Shown here: one piece after another, positions 25,162 through 35,451 of the stretch
Layout: the number at the start of each line of letters is the position of its first letter
How positions within the stretch are numbered: position 1 is the stretch's first letter
Origin: Acidimicrobiia bacterium
GTDB taxonomy: Bacteria > Actinomycetota > Acidimicrobiia > Acidimicrobiales > AC-14
Direction of reading: 5' to 3'
Assembly (NCBI GenBank): GCA_023265045.1
Contig: JAHFUQ010000002.1
Location: 1 to 64,000, forward strand
Length of the DNA: 64,000 bases
The notes under the pieces: model-generated
What the model saw: the letters and a program-made list of their open reading frames with translations, nothing else
The model's database searches: none
What the model was told of the DNA's origin: nothing
Made by a program: the position numbers and the translations under genes

Positions 25162-25557
25162 CCTGCCTCCTCCAAGCGTCTCCGTGACGCTCTACCCCTC
25201 ACTACTGGTGTCCGAGAAGCCCAAATCAGACAGAGAAATCCAAGAATCTTCGGAATCGCGATGGCGACGCAACAACCGTCGATGTCGACGACGCGAAGTC
25301 GCGCGCCGACGGAGGTCGTCGCGCCGACCCGACGACCGGCTATCCCGACCGGCATCGAGCGCCCGCTGCTGTCCGAGCCTGACCAGTACGCACTGTCACT
25401 GACCATAGATGCCAAAGACAGACTTCTCAGCACCGCAACATACCGTGCCGTACCGCGGCAACATAGAGTCTTTACACCGCGGCAAGCTTGCCACCATACT
25501 GACGAATGAAGGGGACACGATTGCAAGGCGTCGCCTTGCAGGAAGGGCGTCGCCGGC
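25162..25557. promoter_or_regulatory. Repeat-bearing intergenic region between xis and relaxase, candidate oriT/promoters
   Basis: 396 bp with no convincing gene. It holds a direct repeat ACCGCGGCAA at 25452-25461 and 25476-25485, a palindrome GGCAAGCTTGCC at 25481-25492, and a perfect 9-bp inverted repeat TGCAAGGCG-t-CGCCTTGCA at 25522-25540, just before the relaxase start at 25558. Divergent promoters for xis/int and the relaxase must lie here. MOBF relaxases commonly have oriT just upstream, making the inverted repeat a candidate relaxase-binding hairpin. Confidence 0.5.
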
Positions 25558-28500
25558 GTGGCGTGGATGCGGATGATGGGCGTCGACTCGGTCGAGTACC
25601 ACCGTGCCACGGTGCTCGCGCGCGGTGACGACCACCCCGGCCAGGCCCTCGCGTACTACGCCTCGCGAGGCGAGACGCCGCTCGTGTGGGGCGGCGCGGG
25701 AGCCCGCGGCCTCGGCCTGACCGGCGCCGTCACCGACGAGCAATACGAGGCGATCTACGGCCCGGGCGGGGCGTGCGACCCGACCACCGGCGAGCGTCTG
25801 GCCCACACCCGCCGTCCCGGGCTGGAGCTGGTGATCTCGGCCCACAAGTCCGTCGCCGAGCTGGGCGTGGTGGGACGGGCCGAGCACATGCACCAGATCA
25901 TGGACGCCGAGCGCGACGCCACCCTGGCCTACCTCGACGAGCTGACCCAGCGGGTGGGCGGCCGGCGCGGCGCGCAGGCGACGCGCGTCGGCGCCGAGGG
26001 CCTCGTCTACGCCACGGCCCGCCACGCCACCAGCCGCGCCGGCGACCCCTGCCCGCACGACCACGCGCTGGTGGCCAACGTTCTGCGCATGGACGACGAC
26101 GGGGGATGGAAGGCGGCCGACACCGCGCTCTGGCGCGAGCACCTGCACGCCGCCACCATGGCGGGGCGGATGGCGTCGGCGGCCAAGGCGGTCGAGCTGG
26201 GCTACGCCGTCGTCGCCGACCCCGGCCCCACGGGACGCCTCGGGCACTGGGCGGTGGCCGGCGTTCCCGACGAGGTCATGGACGTCCACTCCAAGCGGGC
26301 GGCGGAGATCCAGGCCGAGGTGGAGCGCACCGGCCACGACTCCTACCAGGCCCGCAACGTGGCCGCACGCGCCACCCGGGACCCCAAGCGCCACACGCCG
26401 GTGGGCGAGCTGATGGGCCGGTGGACGGCCGAAATCGAGGCGACGGGCTGGAGCGTCGAGGACCTGCGGGCCACGATCGACGCCGCAGCCCGGACCTGGG
26501 AGCCGCCCCGGCCATGGCTCCGAGACGACGAGCTGCGGCAGGCGGTGGCCGAGGCCCTCGCCCCCGACGGCCCCCTGGCGGCCCGCAAGGTGTTCTCCCG
26601 CCGGGACGTGGTGGTGGCCGTCGCCCCGTCGCTCTACGGCCGCCGGGCGTCGGAGCTGGAGCGGGTGGTCGACGCCACGCTGGCCCACGCCGAGGCCGTC
26701 CCATTGCTGCGGGTGGCGGGGGCGATCGAGCGCCCCTACGCCACCGCGACCACCATCGCCAGGGAGCAGGCGATCGCCGCCGAGGTCGACGCCCTGGCCC
26801 GGCGGGCCGACGCCCCGGCCGTGTCCCGGCCGGACGCGTGGGCGGCGCTGGCCCGGGGCCAGGTGGCGCTGGGCCGCCCCTTCACCCCCGGGCAGCGGGA
26901 GGCGGTGGAGGCGGCCCTCACCTCGGGCCGGGGGGTGGACCTGGTCGTCGGGGTGGCGGGCTCGGGCAAGACCACGGCCCTGGCCGCCGTCCGGGACGGC
27001 TTCGAGCGGGCCGGCTACCAGGTCATCGGGGCCTCGACGTCGGGTCAGGCGGCCCGCGCCCTGGGCCGCGAGGCGGGCATCGAGGAGAGCCGCACGCTGG
27101 CGTCGCTGCGCGGGCGGCTGGAGCGGGGGACGACCGCCCTCGGACCGCGCCACGTGGCCATCCTGGACGAGACGGCCATGACCGACGACGCCGACCTGCT
27201 CGCCTTCTTGGCCGCGGCGCGGGAGGCGAGGGCCAAGGTGGTGCTGGTGGGCGACCACCGCCAGCTCTCCTCCGTCGGCCCCGGCGGCGGCTTCGAGGCC
27301 CTGCTGCGCCGCCACCGCGACGCCGTGCACGTGCTCGGGGAGAACGTCCGCCAGCGGGACCCCGGTGAGCGGGCCGCCCTGGAGCGACTGCGGGCGGGCG
27401 ACGTGGCCGAGGCGGTGGAGTGGTGCGCCGCCAACGGACGGATCGTGGCCGCCCCCGACCGGGAGGCCGCCCTCGACGCCGCGGTGGCGGGATGGGCGGC
27501 CGACGTGGGCGTCGGCGCGCACACCGCCTTGTACGCGTGGCGGCGGGCCAACGTCGCCGATCTCAACCGCCGGGGCCGGGCGGAGTGGGACGCCATGGGC
27601 CGGCTGTCGGGCCCGGAGCTGGTCGCCCCCGGCGGCGCCGCCTACCGGGCCGGCGACCGCATCGTCACCCTCGCCCCCGGCCAGCGGGGCAAGAGCGTGA
27701 CCTCGGAGTGCGGGACCGTGCTGGCCGTCGACGTCCGCCGGGGCGAGCTGGCGGCGGTGATGGACGACGACGGCCGGGTCGTCCATTTCGGCGGCGACGA
27801 GGTCGACGGCGATCATCTGGCCCACAGCTACGCCGTCACCGTCCACCGGAGTCAGGGATCGACGGTGGAGCGGGCCCACGTCCTGGAGGACGGCGGCGGC
27901 CGGGAGCTGGCCTACGTGAAGATGAGCCGGGCCAAGGAGCGCTCCGTCGTCTACGCGGTGGCGGACGACCACGAGCAGGCGGTCGAGGACCTCGTCCGGG
28001 GCTGGTCGTCCTCCCGCCGGCTGCGCTGGGCCATCGACACGGGAATCCCGGCGCCCGAGCTCGAGGAGGCCGTCGCGCGCACGCCCGGCCTCGACCCCAG
28101 GACGGCGGCGGCGCTGCGCCGCGGGCGGCTGGTGGCCGAGCGCGACGCCGTCGTGGCCGCCGCGCCGGCGGACTGGCGGCCGCGGGTCATGCGCAACCTC
28201 GACGAGATCCTGGACCTCGGCCGTCGGCGCGACGACCTGGCACGCGGGACGGGCCGCTACGCCGACACCCCGGCCGGGGAGGCGGCGAGAGACCTGGCCG
28301 CGGCCACGCGCCGCCGCGAATGGGAGGAGCGCATGGCCGCGTCGCCGACGACGTCGCGATGGAGGCGGCGGTCCCACGCCCGGGAGGCGGAGGCGTGGGG
28401 CGGCCGCGAGGTGGAGGCCAAGAGCCGCTGGGAGCGCCTGGCCGGGCCCGAGCTGGCCCGCCTGGGCGTCGAGGAGGCGACGCTGCGCAGGGCCGACGAG

Positions 28501-28713
28501 GCGTTGCGCAACGGCGTGCGGATCCGCGGCGACTGGCTGGAGCAGCACCCCGAGGCGGCCCGGCGCGTCGCCCGCCTCGAGTCGGAGATCGATCGCCTGG
28601 AGCGGGTCATCGACCCGGAGGCGGCCACGATGGCGCAAGAGGTGGGCCGGACGCCGTGGGCCAGGGCGCCGGAGCGGGCTCACGTGCTCGAGGGTCCCGT
28701 GCTCGAACTGTGA
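25558..28713 (+). CDS. TrwC/TraA-type relaxase-helicase (MOBF)
   Basis: 1051 aa. The first 300 residues are a TrwC relaxase domain: N-terminal Tyr candidates (Y14 region; AYYASRGE), and the three-His metal motif HATSRAGDPCPHDH (about 158-170) that binds the cation used to nick oriT. Residues about 435-860 form an SF1B (RecD-like) helicase with Walker A GVAGSGKTTAL (about 467), Walker B ILDETAMTDD, GDHRQLSSVG, and VHRSQGSTVERAHV. The C-terminus is Arg/Glu-rich and helical. GTG 25558 is the track start; ATGs at 25567, 25573 and 25576 are equally possible. Nicks and unwinds the element for transfer. No partner T4SS genes are nearby. Confidence 0.9.
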   Translation: MAWMRMMGVDSVEYHRATVLARGDDHPGQALAYYASRGETPLVWGGAGARGLGLTGAVTDEQYEAIYGPGGACDPTTGERLAHTRRPGLELVISAHKSVAELGVVGRAEHMHQIMDAERDATLAYLDELTQRVGGRRGAQATRVGAEGLVYATARHATSRAGDPCPHDHALVANVLRMDDDGGWKAADTALWREHLHAATMAGRMASAAKAVELGYAVVADPGPTGRLGHWAVAGVPDEVMDVHSKRAAEIQAEVERTGHDSYQARNVAARATRDPKRHTPVGELMGRWTAEIEATGWSVEDLRATIDAAARTWEPPRPWLRDDELRQAVAEALAPDGPLAARKVFSRRDVVVAVAPSLYGRRASELERVVDATLAHAEAVPLLRVAGAIERPYATATTIAREQAIAAEVDALARRADAPAVSRPDAWAALARGQVALGRPFTPGQREAVEAALTSGRGVDLVVGVAGSGKTTALAAVRDGFERAGYQVIGASTSGQAARALGREAGIEESRTLASLRGRLERGTTALGPRHVAILDETAMTDDADLLAFLAAAREARAKVVLVGDHRQLSSVGPGGGFEALLRRHRDAVHVLGENVRQRDPGERAALERLRAGDVAEAVEWCAANGRIVAAPDREAALDAAVAGWAADVGVGAHTALYAWRRANVADLNRRGRAEWDAMGRLSGPELVAPGGAAYRAGDRIVTLAPGQRGKSVTSECGTVLAVDVRRGELAAVMDDDGRVVHFGGDEVDGDHLAHSYAVTVHRSQGSTVERAHVLEDGGGRELAYVKMSRAKERSVVYAVADDHEQAVEDLVRGWSSSRRLRWAIDTGIPAPELEEAVARTPGLDPRTAAALRRGRLVAERDAVVAAAPADWRPRVMRNLDEILDLGRRRDDLARGTGRYADTPAGEAARDLAAATRRREWEERMAASPTTSRWRRRSHAREAEAWGGREVEAKSRWERLAGPELARLGVEEATLRRADEALRNGVRIRGDWLEQHPEAARRVARLESEIDRLERVIDPEAATMAQEVGRTPWARAPERAHVLEGPVLEL

Positions 28714-29009
28714 GAACGCGGCCAAGCCCGCCGCCACGGCGGTGGGCCGTCTCAATTGTCTTCTCGGGGGTGTCCCGCCGGCGTCAAGGCCACAGCCCTC
28801 CGGGCGGCGGCGGCGCCGCCGGCCTTGACCCCGCTGGCCGGTTTGCCCCGAGCACGACCCGCTGATCCGTCTGAGCGTCGGCGACGAGAAATCGGTGCGC
28901 GGAATCACTCAAGGCCGTTGCGCCGCCGTCCGATACCTGTAGATGCGCCCCGAACGGGGGCGACTGGCGGAGCGGGCTCCTGGCCCCCTCGGCGTACAGG
29001 GAGGCTGAC
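28714..29009. other. Intergenic region between relaxase and RHS gene
   Basis: No gene seen. A GC hairpin (about 28726-28747, CCGCCG-cca-CGGCGG core) 13 bp after the relaxase stop is a plausible terminator without a U tract. The RHS start has a GGGAGG SD near 28998-29003. No clear -35/-10 pair stands out. Confidence 0.5.
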
Positions 29010-32000
29010 ATGGCAAAGCAGTCGAAGAGACGCGCCCACGCGACCCAGTGGAGGTCCCGGTTCCGGCCTTGCGCCGTCCTCGCCATCGTCGCCACTCTTT
29101 GTTCGTTGCCGGTCATCGTCGTCGCGGGACCCGCCTCGGCGGCGACTACAGCTCCCGCGACATCGCCGAACTCGCCCGCCAGTCCGGCCGCCAAGCTGCC
29201 CACCCCTGGCCCCGCCACGCTGCCGGCCCCCGCAGGCGCCCCCAACCCGGCGACGCCGAGCGCCCTCGTGGCCGCCGACGTCAAACTCCCGGGACTCCCG
29301 GCCTCGGCGCCGAAGGTGGCCACGAGCGACAGCTACACCGCCTTCACCCACACCGCCACCCACAACGACGGCTCCGCCACCGTCGAGGTCAGCGCCAAGC
29401 CCGCCCACTACCAGGACGCCAAGGGCGTCTGGCACGACGTCGACACCACCCTTGTGGCGGCCGCCGACGGCGCCTACGTCGCCAAGGCGGCCGCGACCTC
29501 GGCCAAGGTGGCGGCCCACGCGGGGTCGGCGAGCGTCAACGTCCCCACCAAGGCGGGCGCGATCGCGGCGGGTCAGTCGGCGGCCGCCCCGGTCGCCGCC
29601 ACTGTGGCCGGCGACCAGGCCAGCTTCAAGGGCGCGCTGGGGGCCAACGACGTGGCCGAGAAGGTCACCGCCGACGGCTACGAGGAGACGATCACAATCG
29701 CCGCCCCCGGCGGGCCGTCGTCCTACACCGACCAGTTCACGCTGCCGGCGGGCGTGACAGCCCGCAACGGGGGCCTCGGCGTCGAGTTCGTCGACTCGTC
29801 GGGCTCGGTCGTGGCCAGCTTCGGCGGGGTGAAGGCCGAGGACTCGGCCGCCGGCCCGTCGGGCGGCGCGGTCGCGCCGGGCACGGCCCGCGTCGCCACC
29901 ACGAACGGGAACGTCGTCACCGTGGACGTGTCCGTCGACGCCGCGTGGGCGTCCGACCCGGCCAGGGTCTACCCGATCTCCCTCGACCCGACCATGACGA
30001 CGATCTACACCGACGGCTCCTCCTCCTACGACGGCTACGTGGACGGCGACTACCCGACCTCCAATTACGGCTGGACCGACCCCGAGCTGGCCGCCGGCTA
30101 CGCGGGGCCGGCCTCGTCGGGCGGCTCCTACGCCCGCACCCTCCTCTACTTCGCCCTCGGCGGCCTGGCGGGCTCGGGGGCGGCGGTGTCGGAGGCCCAC
30201 CTCGCCGTCGACAACCAGCACTCGTGGGTGTGCAACCCGCCGGGGTCGCAGATCAACCTCGTGGGCGTGGCGTCGCACTTCGACTTTTCGACGACCTGGA
30301 ACACCCAGCCCGGCCTGGACGGCTACGCGTACACGACCAGCGCCCCGTTCTCCTTCGGCGACACCTGTGGCGGCGCCGGGTGGGTGAACCTGGACGCCAC
30401 CGCCCTCGTCCAGCGCTGGCTCAACGTCGGCGGCGAGGCCAACAACGGCCTCGAGCTGAACGGCGTCTACCAGGGCGACGAGATGAACAACTACGGCTGG
30501 AAGGAGTTCTGGTCCGAGCGCGGCGGCCCCGCCCCCGCCCTGGTCGTCAACTACACGCCCGCCGCCGTCCCCGGCCCGCCGACCAACGTGGTCGCCACCG
30601 TCGGCAACGCCACCGCCACCGTGAGCTGGGTGCGCCCGGCCAACGCCGGCACCCCGGCCCTCGACGGGTACTACCTCTACGCCTACAACTACCCCGCCAT
30701 GACCCTGGCGGGCTCGGCCGTCGTGGGCTCGGGGACGACCAGCTCGACGGGGCCCGCCACCAACGGCCAGGCCTACGTGTGGGCCGTCTACGCCCACAAC
30801 GCCAAGGGCTTCAGCCCGGCGGCGTGGTCCAACGTGGTCACCCCCGCGGCGCCGCCGAGCACGCCCCAGAACGTCGTCGGCAACGGCGGGAACACGGCCG
30901 GGGCGGTGCGCTGGGCCCCGCCGGCCTCCAGCGGCGGGGTGCCCGAGGACCTCTACCTGGTCGCCCTCTACGACCTGGGGACGAATCCGGCGACGCTGGT
31001 GAGCTACTTCACCGTGTGCGGCACGTGCACGTTCACCCCCTATCCCGGGCTGGTGAACGGCCACGCCTACGAGTACGCGGTGTGGGGCCACAATGGGCCC
31101 GGCGGCTACGGGCAGCCGTCGCTGTCCAACATCTTCTCCTCCTCGGCCGCCGACCCCATGGCGGGGGCGGGCGACCGCTCCTACTTCAGCTACCAGAGCT
31201 TCGCCCTTGACGACCGGATGGCGGGCAAGGTGAACATCGGCACCGGCGACCTGCAGGTGTCCATGACCGACCTCGCCGTGCCCATGGTGGGCGGGGGCCT
31301 GTCCCTCACCCGCACCTACAACAGCATGGAGGCGGCGCTGGGGGCGCGCGTCGACTACTCCGGCCAGTTCGGCTACCTGTGGTCGTCCAACCAGACCCCC
31401 GACGTGCGTCTGGTGCCCACGCCGGACCCGGGCACGGTCATGATCGTGTCGCCCACGGGCGGCGCCGCCATCTTCGTGGGGACGGCGGGAGCGAGCTCGA
31501 CCGCCTACACGACGCCGCCGGGCCTGGACTCCACGCTGGCCCGCAACGCGACCGACGGGACCTACACGCTCACCGTGCACGCCAGCCAGGAGGTCCTGCG
31601 CTTCGGGGCCGACGGGCAGCTCCTGTCCGACACCGACGCCAACGGCAACGCCCTGACCTTCACCTACGCCGACGGACGGCGGGAGGCCTCCATCGTCGGC
31701 ACGGCCGGCTCCTCCCCGGGGAACACGATCAGCTTCGTCTACGGCGGCCCGGCCGGCCAGATCTCCTCGGTCTCCCAGACCGCCGCCGACGTGGCCACCC
31801 GCACCGTGAGCTACACGTACAACCCCTCCAACGACGCCATCAACCAGGTCACCGACCCCAGCGGGCGGGTCACGACCTTCCAGTACGACGCCAACAACAA
31901 CCTGTCCAAGATCACGGTCAAGGCCAACTCGACCGCCCCCGACTACCAGGTGACCACCTTCGGCTACGACTCGTCCCACCGGGTCACGTCGGTCGACCGG

Positions 32001-34445
32001 GCCATCTCCAACCCGACCCAAGCCGACGCCGTCTGGCGCTACGACTACTCGACGCCGGGCCAGACCAAGGTCACCGACGCCGACGGGCACCCGCCGGTGG
32101 TGTACGCGATCGACGGGTTCGGGCGGGCGACGTCGGTCGCAGACCCCAAGAACGCGCCCAAGGCGGCGACGACCACATTCACCTCGGATTACAAGGTGGC
32201 CACGGTCCAGGGCGCGACGAACTGGGGGACCGGCCTGAAGACGGTCAACGATTGGTCCGCCAACGGCGGGGAGAGCCTCACGAGCAGCACGAACCCGATC
32301 CTGGCGGTGACGGCGAACACGTTCCTCGGGCCGATGGCGTACTTGGCGGACAAGTCCGACGACTCCATGGACCACTGGACCAAGTTCACGTACGGCCCGA
32401 ACGTCAACACCCTCACGGCCACCGACCCCGTCACCGGCGCGATGGCGATCACCCTCCACAACCCCGACGGCACCGTCGCGCTCTCGGCCGACCCCAACAA
32501 CACGACACAGACGGACCCCCTGCACCCCGAGACGCAGCCGCCGGCCAAGTCGACGACGTTCGCGTACTTCCCCACGCACCAGCTCTCCACCGTCACCCCG
32601 CCGACGGGCAACTCCCTCGCCACACAGAGCTTCACCTACGACGGCGTCGGCCGGCTGAAGACGGCCCGCAGCGGCAACGGCGTGACAACCACGTACACCT
32701 ACGACGCCCTCGACCGGGTGAGCGGTGAGACCTTCAGCGACGCCACGCACGCGGTGACCCTCGGCTACGACACGCTGGGGAACCCCAGCACCCGCTCGGA
32801 CGCCTCGGGCCAGACGTCGTGGTCCTATGACACCGCCAACCGCCTGCAGACCAAGACGCTCCCTGGCGGCGCGCAGCTGATCTACCAGTACGACTCCGTC
32901 GGCAACCTGACGTTCGTCAACGACGGCGGCGTGATCACCCGTTACCAGTACGACAAGGTCAACGAGCTCGACCAGGTGCTGGAGCCCTCCGGCCGCTACG
33001 ACGTCTTCGCCTACGACGCCGACCACCGCCGAACGGACACCTGGTACGGGACGCCCGCCGGCGTCGTCTACGACGCCAGCGGCAACAACGTCGTGGCCCC
33101 GGCGTCCTTCGCCGCCCACATCCACAGCGCCTACGATCCCGCCGGCAACCTGGCGGAGATCCGGACCACACGGGCGAGCTCGGACGCCCCCGCCAACCGA
33201 CTGGCCGACATCTCCTACGCCTACATCGTGCCCGGCGGCTCGACCTGCGCCACCGCCGGCAAGGTGACCACGCTGCGGCAGACCTCCACCGACGTGATCA
33301 CGAACGCGGTCACGTCCTATTGCTACGACTCGGCCGGGCGCCTCACCCAGGCGGCCGCCGCCGGAGGGCCGACCTACACCTACGTGTACGACCGAGACGG
33401 CAACCGCATCCTGGACGCGGCGGGCACGCACACCTTCAACACCGCCAACCAGCTCACGGACACGGGCTACGTCTACGACCCCGACGGGAACCTGACGGCC
33501 TCCCCGGCGATCTCGGCTCTGGCCTACAACGGCGTCGACCAGACCACGTCCATGACCAAGGCCGGAATCCCGAGCAGCTTCGCCTACGCAGGCACGGGCC
33601 AAGCGGAGCGCACCTCCGCCGGCTCCACGACGGCCCAGAACGGCGCCTTGGGCGTGGAGACCGAGACCACGGCAGGGGCCACGACGACCTACGTGAGGGA
33701 TCCGTCGGGAACGCTCATCTACGAGCACACGCCGGCGGCGGGGGACTTCTACTACTACTTCGACGGGCTGGGCTCGGTCGTCGGGCTCGTCAACCCGGCG
33801 GGCCAGCAGCGGGCGGCGTACACTTATGACCCCTACGGTTCAAACGCCACCGCCACCGCCGTGAACGGATCCCTTCCGTCCAACCCCTGGCGCTTCACGG
33901 GCGGCTACTTCGACGCCGCCACCGGCTTGTACCACCTCGGGGCCCGGTACTACGACCCTACGACCGGCCGTTTCACGCAACCCGAGGGGACTGGCTACCT
34001 CTACGTGGGCGACAACCCCGTCAACGGCACGGACCTCTCCGGAGCCAAGAAGAAGAAACTGAGCCCGGACGAGGAGGCGCGGGTCGCTGCGACCATCGAT
34101 GGCTGTGTGAACACGCCAGACATCGCGTACTCGAATTCATCCTTCTGCATCAACTTCATCACGGCATGGAGCCAGGGAGATCTCACTGACTACGGCTTCG
34201 GGTTTGTACCGAAGGGATCCAGTAAGTGTTCGTCGTTTCTGCGGACCGCAGCGGGCCTTCTTGGTGTCGGCGGATACGCCCGGGCCGCGCAGGATGCCGC
34301 AAAGGGCAACTACTCGGGTGCCGTGAAGGAGGTGGTTGGCACAAAGTGGATCAGCGGTCGGGAGGCCTTCTTCCTTGGTCGGATGGCCACGCCCCTTTCA
34401 TTGGTAGCGACGGCCGTGGATTCCGCCTGTTCCATTAACCCATAG
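29010..34445 (+). CDS. Secreted RHS/YD-repeat protein with variable C-terminal tip (polymorphic toxin candidate)
   Basis: 1811 aa from ATG 29010. Signal peptide (AVLAIVATLCSLPVIVVAGPASA), Ala/Thr-rich segment, DNRLRE-type domain (about 330-515; GDYPTSNYGWTD, FDFSTTWNTQP, WLNVGGEANNGLELNG), two FN3-like domains (about 515-715), a DUF6531-type entry (GDLQVSMTDLAVPMVGGGLSLTRTYNS), many YD repeats, and the RHS-core end RFTGGYFDAATGLYHLGARYYDPTTGRFTQPE...YVGDNPVNGTDLSGA (about residue 1673). After the core, about 135 residues are unrelated in style: KKKKLSPDEEAR, four Cys, and Gly/Ala-rich possibly membrane-active helices (TAAGLLGVGGYARAAQ, ATPLSLVATAV). RHS cores encapsulate a cleaved C-terminal toxin, so this tip is the presumed effector. 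No known nuclease or deaminase motif is visible. Confidence 0.9.
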   Translation: MAKQSKRRAHATQWRSRFRPCAVLAIVATLCSLPVIVVAGPASAATTAPATSPNSPASPAAKLPTPGPATLPAPAGAPNPATPSALVAADVKLPGLPASAPKVATSDSYTAFTHTATHNDGSATVEVSAKPAHYQDAKGVWHDVDTTLVAAADGAYVAKAAATSAKVAAHAGSASVNVPTKAGAIAAGQSAAAPVAATVAGDQASFKGALGANDVAEKVTADGYEETITIAAPGGPSSYTDQFTLPAGVTARNGGLGVEFVDSSGSVVASFGGVKAEDSAAGPSGGAVAPGTARVATTNGNVVTVDVSVDAAWASDPARVYPISLDPTMTTIYTDGSSSYDGYVDGDYPTSNYGWTDPELAAGYAGPASSGGSYARTLLYFALGGLAGSGAAVSEAHLAVDNQHSWVCNPPGSQINLVGVASHFDFSTTWNTQPGLDGYAYTTSAPFSFGDTCGGAGWVNLDATALVQRWLNVGGEANNGLELNGVYQGDEMNNYGWKEFWSERGGPAPALVVNYTPAAVPGPPTNVVATVGNATATVSWVRPANAGTPALDGYYLYAYNYPAMTLAGSAVVGSGTTSSTGPATNGQAYVWAVYAHNAKGFSPAAWSNVVTPAAPPSTPQNVVGNGGNTAGAVRWAPPASSGGVPEDLYLVALYDLGTNPATLVSYFTVCGTCTFTPYPGLVNGHAYEYAVWGHNGPGGYGQPSLSNIFSSSAADPMAGAGDRSYFSYQSFALDDRMAGKVNIGTGDLQVSMTDLAVPMVGGGLSLTRTYNSMEAALGARVDYSGQFGYLWSSNQTPDVRLVPTPDPGTVMIVSPTGGAAIFVGTAGASSTAYTTPPGLDSTLARNATDGTYTLTVHASQEVLRFGADGQLLSDTDANGNALTFTYADGRREASIVGTAGSSPGNTISFVYGGPAGQISSVSQTAADVATRTVSYTYNPSNDAINQVTDPSGRVTTFQYDANNNLSKITVKANSTAPDYQVTTFGYDSSHRVTSVDRAISNPTQADAVWRYDYSTPGQTKVTDADGHPPVVYAIDGFGRATSVADPKNAPKAATTTFTSDYKVATVQGATNWGTGLKTVNDWSANGGESLTSSTNPILAVTANTFLGPMAYLADKSDDSMDHWTKFTYGPNVNTLTATDPVTGAMAITLHNPDGTVALSADPNNTTQTDPLHPETQPPAKSTTFAYFPTHQLSTVTPPTGNSLATQSFTYDGVGRLKTARSGNGVTTTYTYDALDRVSGETFSDATHAVTLGYDTLGNPSTRSDASGQTSWSYDTANRLQTKTLPGGAQLIYQYDSVGNLTFVNDGGVITRYQYDKVNELDQVLEPSGRYDVFAYDADHRRTDTWYGTPAGVVYDASGNNVVAPASFAAHIHSAYDPAGNLAEIRTTRASSDAPANRLADISYAYIVPGGSTCATAGKVTTLRQTSTDVITNAVTSYCYDSAGRLTQAAAAGGPTYTYVYDRDGNRILDAAGTHTFNTANQLTDTGYVYDPDGNLTASPAISALAYNGVDQTTSMTKAGIPSSFAYAGTGQAERTSAGSTTAQNGALGVETETTAGATTTYVRDPSGTLIYEHTPAAGDFYYYFDGLGSVVGLVNPAGQQRAAYTYDPYGSNATATAVNGSLPSNPWRFTGGYFDAATGLYHLGARYYDPTTGRFTQPEGTGYLYVGDNPVNGTDLSGAKKKKLSPDEEARVAATIDGCVNTPDIAYSNSSFCINFITAWSQGDLTDYGFGFVPKGSSKCSSFLRTAAGLLGVGGYARAAQDAAKGNYSGAVKEVVGTKWISGREAFFLGRMATPLSLVATAVDSACSINP

Positions 34446-34462
34446 AGATATGTAGGTGTAAG

Positions 34463-34642
34463 ATGATGAAGATCCTCCAGGCCTTCTTGCTGTTCGCTAT
34501 ATCGACGCTGTTGTTGGGGACCGTGGCCTACGTTCTGAAGGCGCAGGACCTTGGTGCATCGCTCTCAGAAACCTTTATAGTCATGGGGATCTTCAGTGCA
34601 ATTGGAACGGTCGTTCGATATATCATCTCAGAAGACGACTAA
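34463..34642 (+). CDS. Tiny two-helix membrane protein after the RHS tip (immunity candidate)
   Basis: 59 aa, absent from the ORF track because of its length. ATG 34463 (a second ATG at 34466) lies 17 bp after the RHS stop with TAGGTG upstream. Sequence pattern: one helix (ILQAFLLFAISTLLLGTVAYVL), a short KAQDLGAS turn, a second helix (TFIVMGIFSAIGTVVRYII), and an acidic end (SEDD). In RHS systems the gene right after the tip usually encodes the cognate immunity protein, and a membrane-embedded one would fit a membrane-targeting toxin. Base composition is lower in GC than its neighbours. Inferred from position. Confidence 0.6.
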   Translation: MMKILQAFLLFAISTLLLGTVAYVLKAQDLGASLSETFIVMGIFSAIGTVVRYIISEDD

Positions 34643-34728
34643 GGGCACCGCCCACCTAACGAGAGCGAGGGGTTGGTTGATGATCTCGCTGCTGCCCTCG
34701 AACGGGCCTTGGCCACCAATGGTAGCGG

Positions 34729-34845
34729 ATGACTTCGCACATTCTTAAGATCCTTGGTGGGATCGCCTGCGTGGTGATCGTTGTGGTCGCCCAACTCATA
34801 AAGACCAACCGCTGGCCGCCGCGGCGATACCCACGTAAGGACTGA
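34729..34845 (+). CDS. Very small single-helix membrane protein
   Basis: 38 aa from ATG 34729, not in the track. Pattern: short start, one helix (ILGGIACVVIVVVAQLI), then a basic tail (KTNRWPPRRYPRKD), i.e. N-out/C-in by the positive-inside rule. It lies in the cluster of tiny ORFs after the RHS gene. Without an SD of quality it could be a remnant of a longer immunity gene. Confidence 0.35.
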   Translation: MTSHILKILGGIACVVIVVVAQLIKTNRWPPRRYPRKD

Positions 34846-34994
34846 CGACCGAAGCAAGCTAGGCAACAAATGGCACCCGACTTCGGCCGTGAATCGGTCG
34901 TCGTTCCTTCTCCGGCGGACGGGATTGACTGGAAAGAGTTGGCGACGGCATCGTCCTCGCTGAGACGGATTTAGGATCACACACTGGATGGTCC

Positions 34995-35189
34995 ATGAGG
35001 ACAAAAGCGTGGCCCGCGCTGGAGGGCTTACTGTTGGGCACTGGGATCGCGCTGACGAGCTATTACTCTGATGTCGACCCATGGTTCTATCACCATGCCA
35101 TCTTGTCGACGTTTTGGGGCGCGTTCTTCGCAGCCGCCGTTTTCCTCGTTCGATCGAAGCGATGCCGAAATCGTCGCAGCTCTCAATGA
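34995..35189 (+). CDS. Small two-helix membrane protein
   Basis: 64 aa. Two hydrophobic segments (LEGLLLGTGIALTSYY and AILSTFWGAFFAAAVFLV) joined by DVDPWFYHH, with a basic tail (RSKRCRNRR). Size and topology resemble the 34463 and 35452 proteins, though without clear sequence identity. Probably another member of the immunity-like pool. After it, another frame reads DAEIVAALNDPWIGGSTLSR, protein-like but with no start. Confidence 0.45.
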   Translation: MRTKAWPALEGLLLGTGIALTSYYSDVDPWFYHHAILSTFWGAFFAAAVFLVRSKRCRNRRSSQ

Positions 35190-35451
35190 CCCATGGATCG
35201 GCGGATCGACTCTCAGCCGATTGTTCGATTCGCTGCTTGCTAGCGAGTAGGCTCGTTAGCCAAAAAGCGCGTGGCGAGGGACGGACGGATCGGCGACTTG
35301 GCAGGACCCGACCCGCGAACGTCAATATCCCAGGAAATGTCCGAGCAACTGCGTCGAGCGTGGCCAACCACCACCGTCGAACGGGCACTTGGTACGCGAA
35401 CTCGTTACGGCGCCATCTTACACGATGCCAGCGCCAACGGCGTCGACGCCT

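Noticed and set aside
25396-33728. Minus-strand ORFs of 1170 and 1607 aa opposite the relaxase and RHS genes
   Set aside because: Low-complexity Arg/Gly/Val/His translation opposite genes with clear domains; antisense artefacts.
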